64,000 nt of DNA from Lichenostomus cassidix (Eukaryota; Chordata; Aves; Passeriformes; Meliphagidae), in NCBI GenBank assembly GCA_008360975.2, contig CM039189.1:7196056-7260055 (forward strand), in the 5' to 3' direction. The position numbers and the translations under genes are program-made. The notes under the pieces are model-generated. The model worked only from the letters and a program-made list of their open reading frames with translations, was not told the DNA's origin and did not search any database. How positions within the stretch are numbered: position 1 is the first letter of the stretch; the number at the start of each line of letters is the position of its first letter. Below, one piece after another: positions 26,401-38,400 of this stretch.

Positions 26401-29400
26401 ATACTAAAGGATTTCCAAAACTTTTATCCTTTTCTCTCCTCTTCTCATGTGTCACTGAACCACTGTCCCTTCACACTGCAGCAAAATCTGCAAGGGCTGG
26501 GGTGTACCTGGGGCTCAGGCTACACCAGAGGGAAGCAATTCCCAATGGAAAGCAGCACAGACACAGGGAACCTCATGGCATCATCTCACTGACCCACCCA
26601 GGAGCTGGTGCCCCTTCCATGGCCAGATAAAGCAAACCACCTCCCCAGAGAGCTCCACGGTGAAGCATCACACCAACACTCCAGCTTCAAGCTCCAGTGG
26701 GTTTTGGCTGGCTGCATTCCTTGAGATCCCCCTTTCTCCTCTTTGCCGCTGGTGTGGGGCAGAGCAGCAGCTCTGTGTGGCCATGGATGAGCCCTGACCC
26801 CTGAGGAGTTCACCTGCTGGTGCAGCACTAGGTGCTTTGTTTGCTGTTCCCCTCCCTTTTCACCCTCACAGTCTGCTTGGGCAAGGGAGTTTGCAAGAAC
26901 TCAGCAAAGTTTTTCTTTTGTTGTTTGTAAACTAGAATAAATCCTTCTGTTCCGAAATGCCATCTGGCACCTGACAGTTGTGTTTCAGCTTCATAGTCTC
27001 AAATTTAATTGTAAGCTCTTTTGCAGGGTTTTCAAGGACGGTGTGACACAATATGGACTACCTACAATGAAGACATATGAACTCTGGAGCATACCAAATA
27101 AATTCCTTGCATACTTGTTTTCCAGCACAGCATCAATCACCACAGGGATGGGAGAGTGTCCAAAACAGCAGGAGAAAATGCTACAGCTTGCAGTTCTCAG
27201 ATTGTAATTCATTTAAAGGCAGGAACATTAGCTGTACCACTAACATCAGACACAAATCTCTTTTCTCCTTTTGCCCATTTACTATCTCAAAAGCATGGAG
27301 ATTCAATATTTAAAGTTGTCCAGAGTAGATCCTCAGCTGGTGTAAAGCAACATAACTGTGCTCAACAGCTGTTCCTGATCTTTGAAGGCAATGGAGCTGT
27401 GCTGATTTACATCTGCTGAGGTATGATCTATCACTGTATTTCCTTGGCTTTGTCTTTGCTGGCTTGTTTTTCTACTCTTTTTGCTTGACAAAACAAATGA
27501 CACAATTCCTAGCTCTTACACTGTGTCTTTCGTCCTTCCATCTCCAAGCACTGCAGTTAAGGACGAGCAGAACCAGCCCTGTGAGAGCCTTAGGGGAGAA
27601 ATATCCGAGGCTCAGGAAGGGAATTGAATAACCAGGAGGCACCACAGCTTCAGAGATCCTCATCCAGGACACCCAGCACAGCCTCACCCTCTCAGACACA
27701 GTCATGGGGACACACAGGCTCTTCACCACAGGTTTGCCCACTTGCATGCCAAGTAAATAATGGCCAACCACAAAGACCAGGTGACAGTTTCTACCCACCC
27801 TGATTTCCACCTCCTGCCCTTCCTTTCCAAACGCTCTCGTCCCTGAACCATCTCATCACAGCCACAGACTAACTGGAGATGAGGGGACAAACCATGAGAA
27901 ACCATGTAACCAGGAGTGATGGTCCAAACCTACACTCCTGCTCATGTCCAGGGCAAAAGCTGGGGTAAGTCTGACCCAGGAAAATGGAAAATGCTGGTCT
28001 CAGTGCTGCCCACTCACATTTGTGCCAGACAGGCAGAAACCCAGCAATGTTGTCTCCTAGCTCAGTTTAACCCCACACCTTCCCTTTGGCTTTTCTCTGA
28101 GGAACAAGGGCAGACATTTCCTGTTGAAATTGGGCATAAATAATAGAAACTGAATGGAATCAGACTAAAAGAAATGGGGGCAGACTCTCCCATTCCTTCT
28201 GAGCTATGGGAAATGGGTATTAGCTGCTGCTTAGTGGCATAAATTTCCTGGCAGTCCATCCCACTTTTCTTGTGGTGGAAAGATACTGAGGGGCAGGGGG
28301 CACACTGGATGGTTAGCACAAATATCAGGTGATTAACTTGGGTCTCTGTGTCCAGCCTTTCACTGCCACAGCCAGTATCATTAATTCTAATTAATTTTAT
28401 ACTACAGAATCTCTTTATAGAGAGGTCAGACACTGAGTTTGGCACTATGTGGGGTCCATGGCATACCAAAAGGCTATCCTGAACATCCCTGTTGAGAAAA
28501 CTTCCTGGAAAAAGTCCAGCTGATGTCAGTTCCCGGCCAGTGCTGCCCTTTAGCAAACTCTCCTCCCTCCCTGGCTCTCCAGATGCACCTGAGAGGGGGC
28601 AGCCACCACATCTCATCCTTTGTTCTCTGGGATAACTGCACACAGCTTCTTCAGACAAAATTCTGCCCTCTCTGACCATACCCCTGGCTCTTTGAAGAAT
28701 ATGTCAAGTAAGGCCATTTACATCCAGCACCTATAAAATCACATATTTCTGTAGAAATGCCACTGAAAATCTACTTTGGGGAATCTCCTATGATCATAAC
28801 CTCTGTTTCCCTAATTCCATTACAGTAGGCTCCATCCTGAACTCCCCCTCTTAGAAGATTCTTTAAATGTTTTCATACCTCTGAGGTCAAACTAAAAAGC
28901 CTGGAGCTGCTGGGGCCAGTTTCTCCATCTCCTGAACTGCTGGTTTGATGCTCACTGTTCACCAGTGCTGTGTTAATGCATCTTATCTTGCTATTGCTGT
29001 GGGCAGGGAGCACTGCACATGTTTAGCTATCACAGGTCAGATGATGAGTGGGAACTCATTAAACCACAGTAATTAATTGCTGGCAACCATCTGGCCACCC
29101 CTGAGCAGCCGTGAACAACGTAAGCAGCAGATCTAATGGTGCCTCCTTGCGAGTATTTCTCTCTCCCATGTGGATCCTCTGATAGCTAATAAAAGCTGAG
29201 AGTTTATCTCCAAGCAGACACAAAGACAGCCTATCTCCCCCTTCCTCTCCCCTGCCTGAGCACCTGCTTTCATGTAATCTTTAGGAGTTGTGTGTCTTTG
29301 ACACCTATAACATTCCATCAAGCATTGATGGAGCTGGTTAATGCTTTACAAGTTATGAGGAAGCAACAGATTGATGCCATCATGGCATTTTCTCTCTCAT

Positions 29401-32400
29401 GCAGTTAGACAGGAAAAAATAGGTCTTTTTAATCTCCCCAGTAACCTTTGCTGAGAGGTAGGTGGCAGTTTTGTTATATTGGCAGCTGCTTTAAAACTTG
29501 GGACTGGGAAGAGTTGCTTTAAGGTTTTATAATATGAAACCTCCCAACTCTGCACCATTTTAACGTGCTAAGTAAAAGAAAGTTGTGCTTCCCTCGAAGT
29601 TATTAAATTTAATTGAGATCACATTGTGACAAAATGTTATTTTCCTAAATGCCCATGTTGCAAAAGATATTAATCTTGTTTGCCTGCAAGATTGATGCTG
29701 GCTCTGCTGAAACAGGCTAGATGCTACAATTAGATATATTTAATTCCTCCTCAGCAGTGCTCTGTAATGTGATTTCATCTCCTTCCCCTTCTTCTTCTCT
29801 TTCTATTGCAGTTATGATAGGCTGTGGTGTCTGCCCAGCTCTGGGCACAGCATGGGAACTCACACTCAATTTAAGCCCTCAGTGCTCAGCAGCATTAACA
29901 CTCTGTGACCTGGGGAATAGAGAGAGCTGAGGAGCAAACGCTTCTTGGCAGCATATGCATTACACACTATTTCTGAGCCACTGGAGGAGCAGAAAAGGGC
30001 AGATCTCAGAGGTTTTTGGTACCTAAACGGGGGCTCTGGGAAAAGATGTCACTGCAAGTCACTTACCTTTTCTTCAGGGATGGGTGTGGTGCAGAGACTG
30101 ACCACGGCTATGATAATGGCAGTGAGGGCAAGGAGGATGATAGCGAAGTAGAAGTAGTGCACGTTCTTTAGCACAGCTGGTCTTCTGTCCTCCTCCCCAC
30201 AAGCTGGGCTCCCATAAACAAACTCCATGATCATCCGAACCAGCCCAATTGGAAGACCAATAGTGAGGCCCCAGAAAGCACCCTGAGAAAGGCAAGCACA
30301 AAGAAAAGGTCACTGCAAATTACCTCTGGTGGTAGTTTCTTCATCTTTCCCAAGTCGTTTTATGCCTGATGGAAATCCACACTGATGCGCATCAAAGGAC
30401 AATTCTTTAAGGTAAAAATCCTCATTTTCTCTTTGCCCTTGAACATGGAGCAGATAGAGCACAAGCAACGCAAGAATCTCCTCCTAACAACACTCCTCCA
30501 ATGAGACTTTGACTCATCATTGCTAAATTGCAGAACAACTTCCCATTCATGCTTCCAAATGGGACTGCCAAGAAGTACCACTTGCAGTACCTTCTTAGAA
30601 GCAAACCCACACCCACTAGACACTGGGCTAAGATCCACTAATGTATGCCAGGGAAAGGCTGTCTCATTGTCACACTTTAGCTGGACTGGCTCCAAGTTTA
30701 AAGACTCCAGACTCTGAGTTTAAAGAGTCTCAAAGGCTAAATACTGAGGGGTAGAGAGATTTATTTAATTTATCAGTTTAAATACAGGTATCAATTGGTT
30801 GTTGAAACTTCACTTACAGGCTCAGTAGTTCTCTTCCAGAAAATTGCCAAGAGGAAAACGGCTGCGATTGGTGGGGACAGATAGCTGGTTACAGACTGAA
30901 TATAGTCAAAGAGCTTTCCACTGTTGGCTGACTGAATGATTGGGATCCAGACAATACTGATGACCACAAGGATGAGGATGAAGACTCTGAAAGAGGAGGA
31001 TAAAATTGTGTTAACCCTGTAGGTGGTGGAGTCCACCTGGAATTGAAGATTTGAAGAAAAACACATTCCCAGTTGCTATCAAAATTTCCTAAGAAAAGGT
31101 CCAGAGATCACTCTCAAGAACCTTTCCTTGTGTACACAGGAAAAGAGAAAATTGTTCTCCCACCATGAGCCTGATGAGTCCTAGAGTGTGACATGGTTGT
31201 CAGTGACCTTGCTCTTGGATGTGACAGAAAGAAGGAGCTGGAAGCTTGTAGAAGCAAACCTTCTGCCACCTTTCCAAGCAGATAATATATTCAGTGTCTT
31301 GCCTTTGCCAAATCTCCAGCCTTGTTTGCTACTTATTAAAACTGTGTTTGGGGTCTCATGTGAATATTGTGACCTTCCCTCGCCTTTGCACTGTGTGTCA
31401 CTGCTGCTGAACAAGAGGTACTTGTCCTCTCACCACTCAGCCACTCTGAAGTACGAGCTTGCCTGCAGCCTTCAGCCACCCCTAAGCAAAGTTTAGAACT
31501 TAATGCTCATGACTGGAGAGCAAAAGAACCACAAAAAGACTGAATGCAGCTTAAATTCCCCTTTGTGAAGGAGAACTTTATATACCACTGATATAATGCA
31601 GCACCAAAGCTTGTTTGCAAAGGACACTACAACTTGTCATGGAGACAGAGAGCTGAGAGGCTCAGCTGTGCACTTTTTCCTGAAAAAAGAAAAAAAAAGT
31701 AATTGCAACATATCACTCCTGTCTGATGCAAAAATAACATGTTTTTCAAGACCTCTGGTGGCGATGCCTCCAGAGCACTTTTGGCTTTTCTAAAAGTTAA
31801 ATTTAAAACAGTACTTATAATTAGTTTAGAGAAAAGAGAGGTAATCATCTGCTCGGCTCAGTGGTTCACTCCAAGTTTCTCTTTGACCAGCTCTACCCAA
31901 GAAGAACCTGGAAAATGCAACACTTTTTCCCAAGCTCCGTTCCTGCTCTAAATTACAGGCACCAGATTTTTCTCAGTGAGTCCAGCCTGGAGGATGTAAA
32001 TGCTGCACTCAGAGCAGATGATGAGAGGAACGAGACATAAATAAATGTAAGGACCTGCCCACAATCATCAGCTCCTTCTGTGAGGCCTTCCTGCGGACTC
32101 GCTGCCAGATGTCGACAACGAAGAGGGTGCTGCTGCTGTTGAAAACAGAGTTCAGAGAACTTATCAGAGCTGCCATCATCACTGCAATCATCAAACCACG
32201 GAGCCCTGTGAGAGCAAAACACAGAAGGAGAATCAGGACTAGATCTTGGGCCTCTGAGCACTGGTTTTTTCCATCCCACTGTCTGATATCCACAGTAAGA
32301 TTTCCACATCCTTAGGATGGGTGAGGGCAGCCTGATCCCCCTGTGCAGAGCCTGGCTCAAGCCCAGCTCCACAAGTGTGTTTCTTACCATCAGGCAAGAG

Positions 32401-35400
32401 TTCAATCACCAGTTTGGGGTAGGCAATGTTGGAACAACCCACAGCAGTTCCACAGACCCTCTTGCAGGTATCTGGGTCCACGCAGGCCACTTCATCTGTG
32501 GAACACAGGGAAATAAAAAGGAGTCAGTGCAAACCTCATTGAGCCAAAGATTGTTTAGATCAAGGGAACAAGTCCTGGTGTCTTGTATGGTTATGTATAA
32601 ATTCAGAGGTGAAATACAGCTAGAATGAGTGGAGCTGAAAAATGTTTTATATTATATAATAGAAGTGGAACTTTGAGATGACATTCTGAAATTCTGTTCA
32701 AGGTACAGCTAAAACTTTCCTGGATGTTGCATAACTGTAATCCTTGAGGATTTGTCACTTGTGGGAACTGGACTGTTTCCATGAACCTGTCAGCTGGTTC
32801 CCTGGGATGCTGGAGGGTGACTTACTCCTATTTAGGAAATCTGGGAAATAGGCTCTTTCCTACGGGAATGGTCCTCCTACCCAAGGTATTCTTCCTGGGA
32901 AGAGAAAGGCTCTGGGGAAACCAGCAATGAGAGCTCCTTGGGATATAAGGGAGGCTTCTTTAGCCTGATCCACCAGGACCTGAATGAATCTGTGGTAGAA
33001 TGCTAAAACTCTCCAACATAACGGATACAATCCATGGGACCTGATGGACAACCTCAGTGCTCCATGTATTTAATTTCACTGACTCCCTCCAGACAGACAA
33101 ATGGATGCAATGTCCACAGCACTGAGCTATATCCTCCCAATGGCAAAATATGCTCCTTATGGCTACTCCTGGTGACTTCTGCTGCTGTGGGAGAGCTGGA
33201 GGGGCAGGGAAGGCGCGGGAACACCACAGTGCAACAAGAATCTCTATGAACATGCCTGCAGGACAGCAGTTTCTAGGATATCACAGTGCTGGCAGACCTG
33301 AGTGGGATTAGCTGTTGCAGCTGGTATGGAGCCCTATGTGAAGGAACAGGGGAAGGCTTACCTGGGAAAAGAACTCTGCTGATCATTCCTGGCATGACTA
33401 TTAAAAACATAGGAAGCAGTTCCAGATATCCTCCCACCACTGATCCACCTTTGGCATGGGAGAGGTTCTTGGCAGAGAGTGAAGTCTGGACCATGACCTG
33501 CAATCAGTGCAAAAAGGGAGCAGAGATTAAACACAAGTACAACAGAGAGAGCAGATTCCATCCTCTGTCTCTGCTTCTCATGGATGACTTTGATCCTGCA
33601 GAATCCCAGTGTGTTTTGCTTGCCAAGGACAGCTTTCCCACCTCGCTGACTGCAGCCTGCTGCCACTGCTCAGAGCTCAGTCCACAGGCTACAGGAGAGG
33701 GCAGTGTGGAAATTTCCTTCACAGGAATAATTTCACCCTTGACTGAAAGGAAGGGCTGGAGACAGCAGTTGTACAGCAGCAAGAGACATGGAATGAAGCA
33801 GACTGTGGCTGTTTTGGTAAAAGCTCAGTGGCAGGGTTTCATAATTACCCCATCTGAAAGTACAGAAGCACCATGTCTTGAGAAGGACATGCAGCTTTAC
33901 TTGTCTGTAGCTTAAAAATGAATAAGGGACATGAGACACCTGGGAATGTGAATGTAGGAATATTGTCTGGGAGTCTACACAAGGTCACAGCAGAGCCAGC
34001 TCCAGATTCACATTTTTATATCCTTCTCATGCTAACTGCATGAAGACTCCCAATACTCACCAGCCCACAGTGGGATAAAGATGGATGAAAATAACCTGTT
34101 CCCACTGCACGAAGAAGTGCGTAAAATTAGCAGCTTGCTGAGAAGGTGGAAGGAATCAGACATTCTGGTCTAGACCAGTAAAAAATGTAGCAACTCCTGC
34201 ACACTGTGGCATGGTGATTTTTCATCTTACAGATCCACAGACTGAGGAGTGGACTGAAAACCACAGTGTGGTGGTTTGTCTGCTGAGGGAAAGGTTTTAT
34301 TTACCTGGTCAGTGCACCAGCACCAAAGGGCCAGCACAGAAAGACCAAATATAAGGCCAGGCCAGGGAATGTCTCCTGTGATGGGATCCCTAAGCACATG
34401 GAAGGCATCTTCACGTGGCAGGTGACAGGTTGTGTTTGGGACTGTGACCGTTGGTATTGCTGTCATGTATTTCTCCTGAAGTCCTTCATACCAGCCAACT
34501 TTTTCAAATCCTGTAAAGAAAATGCCAGTGATTTAAGGGCTGGTGAACCCTGCCAAGTTATTATCTTATCTGAGTCTTGTGATTACTTTTATCTTCCTCT
34601 TATCTCCTTTACTTTTCCTTCCACCTTTGCTTTTTGCAGTCGAGGTTTCTACAGAAGTCAGCTGGATTTTGCCCAAAGTTCTTTTGGTTTAAACACGTTC
34701 TGGAAGAGGATCAGTGCAGAAAAATCTCTATGATCCTAATCCCTGCAATGTCATCAGCATCTAGTCTTTACTTATACACCCTGCAAGAGCCAGAGCAGCG
34801 AGGTATAACATGAAAAAAGATACACCTGGTTTAGATATTTCTGTTTGCCTAAAAGGCTCAAAACAAAGACCGATGATGGCCATTTCCTTGTTGCTCTTGA
34901 TTTTTTTATATTCCTCTTTGTAATTTTGATGATGCTCATTTATGCCCACATGAATCCACACTAAGTCCAAAAGTAAACATGAAAGTCAGCAGGATTACTC
35001 TGAACTGACATGAGCTTAATGAAAGCTGAATTTGGCTCTGAAAATGTAATGTTCCAAAGCTCTTGGAAGACTGGCAACTCCAGTGAGATGAAGTTATCCA
35101 CTGCCTCACCTCCATACAGTTAGTGCAAAGGATGAAGCAAGTCTGATGGCTTGGAGAATGAGAGTTGTGCTGGCAGCACTTCTGTGAGTGGTTAAAACTC
35201 ATTTCTGCACCACACTTGAAAGGTTGAGGCACCTGATAAGGTCCTGTGGCCATTAACCAACTGTGTTGTGCCACTGCAGCTTCTCCTTACCTATGAATGT
35301 GAGGATCAAGGCTCCTACCACCATGATGATGGTCTGCAGTGCATCAGTGTAAATCACAGCAGTCAAACCCCCTGCCAAGAGAAGCAGAGACAGCAGTCAG

Positions 35401-38400
35401 TGTGTCACCAAGCACAGGGAAACAGGTACCTCACCCAGAAAAACCCTTCTTTAGCCACAGCCCTGTGATTTCAGGACAGACCCACTGGGAGAAGCTGGCA
35501 CTGAGCTGCTCCCCTGGAGCCCACAGCTGTCACAAGCCCTCCCATGAGGAATGGCGTGAAGGGTTTTCCATGTTCATGACAGGACTTGGAAGCAGTTCAG
35601 CATCTTAACAGCTAAAGTTGCTAATTTTGCAGAAAGACAAAAAAATAGCAAACAGGGGCAGTGGTAACTCCCTGCACAGAGGGAGCCAAGAGCTTTGTGC
35701 AGTATTAAAAAATCCTCTAAAAACAGTGATGTTCCCCCCATACCACTTTCCCTTAGGCCAGGAGGGGACAGATGGGAAGAATCAAAGGTCTCCAACAGAT
35801 GCAGATGACAGAGCAGGTACTACCAGCAACTGGGGTGATCTCTCCCTCAGACCAGGACCTGAATACTCTTTCCCCTCTGTAGGAAATGAAAAGCTTCTAC
35901 CCTAGGCTCCAGTTTATAATGTGTTCTTTAAAGTCAGTTATTTACCAGCTATGGTGAAGACAGCAGTCACTGCTAGCAAGACCACAGTGGACAAGTAGAT
36001 GTTCCAGCCAAAACACATTTTGATAAACAATGCTCCGGAAAAAATGTCTACCTGGAATAAAAGAAACAAGGGCAGTCTGGCATTAGTAGTGCTTTGTAAA
36101 AGTGAAATCTAATAAAGCAGCCTGCAGCCCTCTGCAGCTGAAATCATTCACAATGGAGGACACCACGAAGGTGAAGGGGAGGAGAAGGGCTGTTGGCTCT
36201 GAACATTGCTTTGCCATAAGGAAAAACTTCCCTCCAGGTCAGAGCTTTTAGGATCTGGGAGAGCAGGAGGATGAAAAGGAAGGGGCTATGCCAAGGGACT
36301 GAGAAGTCATCAAAATAAAGACCATCTCTATGTAATAGGCTGGCAGAGAGAAGAACTGGTGGAAACTGTCACTCCTTTTGCAGACTGTGAAGACATTCCT
36401 GGAAAGCAGAGCTCATGTATCCACAGGCAGACAGAGGGAAAGAGGGGGAGATAGCACAGACCATATTCTTCCCTGGGCTGTATCTTGGTGACCTCGAGGC
36501 CCAGAAGACACTCCCTCTTGACAGACCCCTAAAGAGTCACTGATATCCTGTACCATGATTTATTTATCTGAAAAGGTCAACAGGTTGCTTTTCTGTTTGT
36601 GCTGTTTAGCATATCAGAATGACTCAGAAAAACAGGCTAACAGGCTACACCTGCTGAGGACCTCACTAGAAATACAGAAACCTTCATCAACTGTGCTTTG
36701 TTTGGTCCTTCTGGCAGAGAGAGTGACACCAGAAACTGGGAAAAGCCTGGAATGACACAGATAGCATCATTCAAAATTGCAGAAGGTGATAAGGGAGATG
36801 TTTATGTCAGGAAATCAGGTAGAAGGACACCTGCAAACATGGTCTGGGGTGAGATACAGGTGAAGACCATGCCAAGAGAGACAGAAGGGATGGGGCAAGA
36901 ATTCTGTTTGCTGTGTCTGAAATGATCACCTTTAAAGCAAGGAACCAGTGCAACCCCTGACCTCTGCAGGCCTGAGACAGGACAGGCACAGTCAGTACAG
37001 CCCAGGAATCACTGCCCCTTCTGGGGTTTGGCTTCCCAGCAGGAAACACAACCACCTCTGTCCCCATGCAGGATCAGTCCTATGACAACACTGTTTATTG
37101 AGATCTCTGCTTTCTTTGCAAGCCAAGAAGACTCTGCAGTGCCCTGATTGTTAACCTGTGTTTGGGCAGAAAGCACAGGGAGAAAAATCCTTCTGGTAGC
37201 CAAGTGCCTGCTGCCCAGCCAGCCGCTAAATGAGCTCTCCACAAACAATAGCTCTGCTTAATAGAAAGCACCTGTCATGGCCATAAACTCCCCCAGCCAC
37301 ATCCGTCAGCCACGCGTGAATTGGCTGCACAGAGGAGAAACCACTGAGGTGGAACAGCAGTGAGGAGGGCCAGGGTCCTGCTCTGAAAAGCACTGGCAAA
37401 CACTGCTCTGCTGAAGGTCACTCTGAAAGACAGCTCTGCTTCATACCTAGGCTGTGCACACTGTGGGCTGCTGCAGGAGAGTCACAAGTTATCCCTCATA
37501 GGTAAAGAGGCTTCAAAAGCCTCTTTGCTCAACCTCACACTCACTGCCAGCCAGGGCAATGCTCCAGTCTCTCTGAGCAAAGCTGGAGGCAGTGTGACAG
37601 CCACAGGTGACATGGCCAAGAGCTGCCCAATAGGGGAGGAAATCTATCCAGCCTGGGAGTCAGCCTGGAACTCCTCTTCATGTCCCTCCCAGGACCTGAG
37701 ACATAATAAGCCTAGGAGAAGGACCTTGAAGCCACATGAGTGCCTTATCTCCAGTCAGTGTCTCCCCATGCAATTTGACATCTGAGTACTTCTGCAGGGT
37801 CTAATGAAAACTGGCTTCTACTGACCTTGGATAATCAGCTGGAGACAAAGGACTGACATCTTCAGTCCCTAGAATGGACTCTGAATTACACTCCTGTCAC
37901 TTCAAGGACACTGGTAGTTCTTCGTAAATACCTGTGCATAACTTCTGTTTCTTTCTGAATGGCATTTAAAAGGGGGAAATACCCTGCAGGGCTACACTGG
38001 TTTTTGATTACCAGCAGGGTACAATGCTACAAGCAATCCAGAAAAGATGCTGAGTTTTGTCTTAAGCAAGAACCTTCCTCCCGTTCACTGTATCCTTTTT
38101 GTGCAACACAAGTGAGAGAAAGAGAGAGGAACAACCATAAAATACTCAATTCTGGAAACTCAGCTACAAGAACAACAGCAGGTTTACAATAATTCAAGAG
38201 CATTTCATCTCTACAAGATGCAGCCAGCCAGATTTTCAGATGGGGTAATGCTGCCCTTCCTCTGTCTCTGTTGCCTGAGGTTTCTGTGATAGAAGAGGAA
38301 AAGCAGGCAGTCAGCCTGTGGTACTTACACTGTTTAGTAATTAGCTGCACATCCCTGTAAAGTTCTCACTGTGCGTTGCTGTTTAATGAGGGCTCTGTCT

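Noticed and set aside
26980..27420. Exon-like piece in intron 12 (TTTTGCAG followed by open frames and 3'-UTR-like sequence)
   Set aside because: It is on the wrong strand for SLC5A9, has no matching donor or family similarity and is absent from copy B.
28062..28679. 205-codon frame on the minus strand in copy A intron 12
   Set aside because: No domain, no splice context and no counterpart in copy B. Composition is like the surrounding non-coding DNA, so it is most likely chance.
33286..33915. 209-codon plus-strand frame overlapping exon 8
   Set aside because: It is antisense to exon 8 and intron 7. Its counterpart in copy B (61124-61489) breaks earlier, as expected for a shadow frame.
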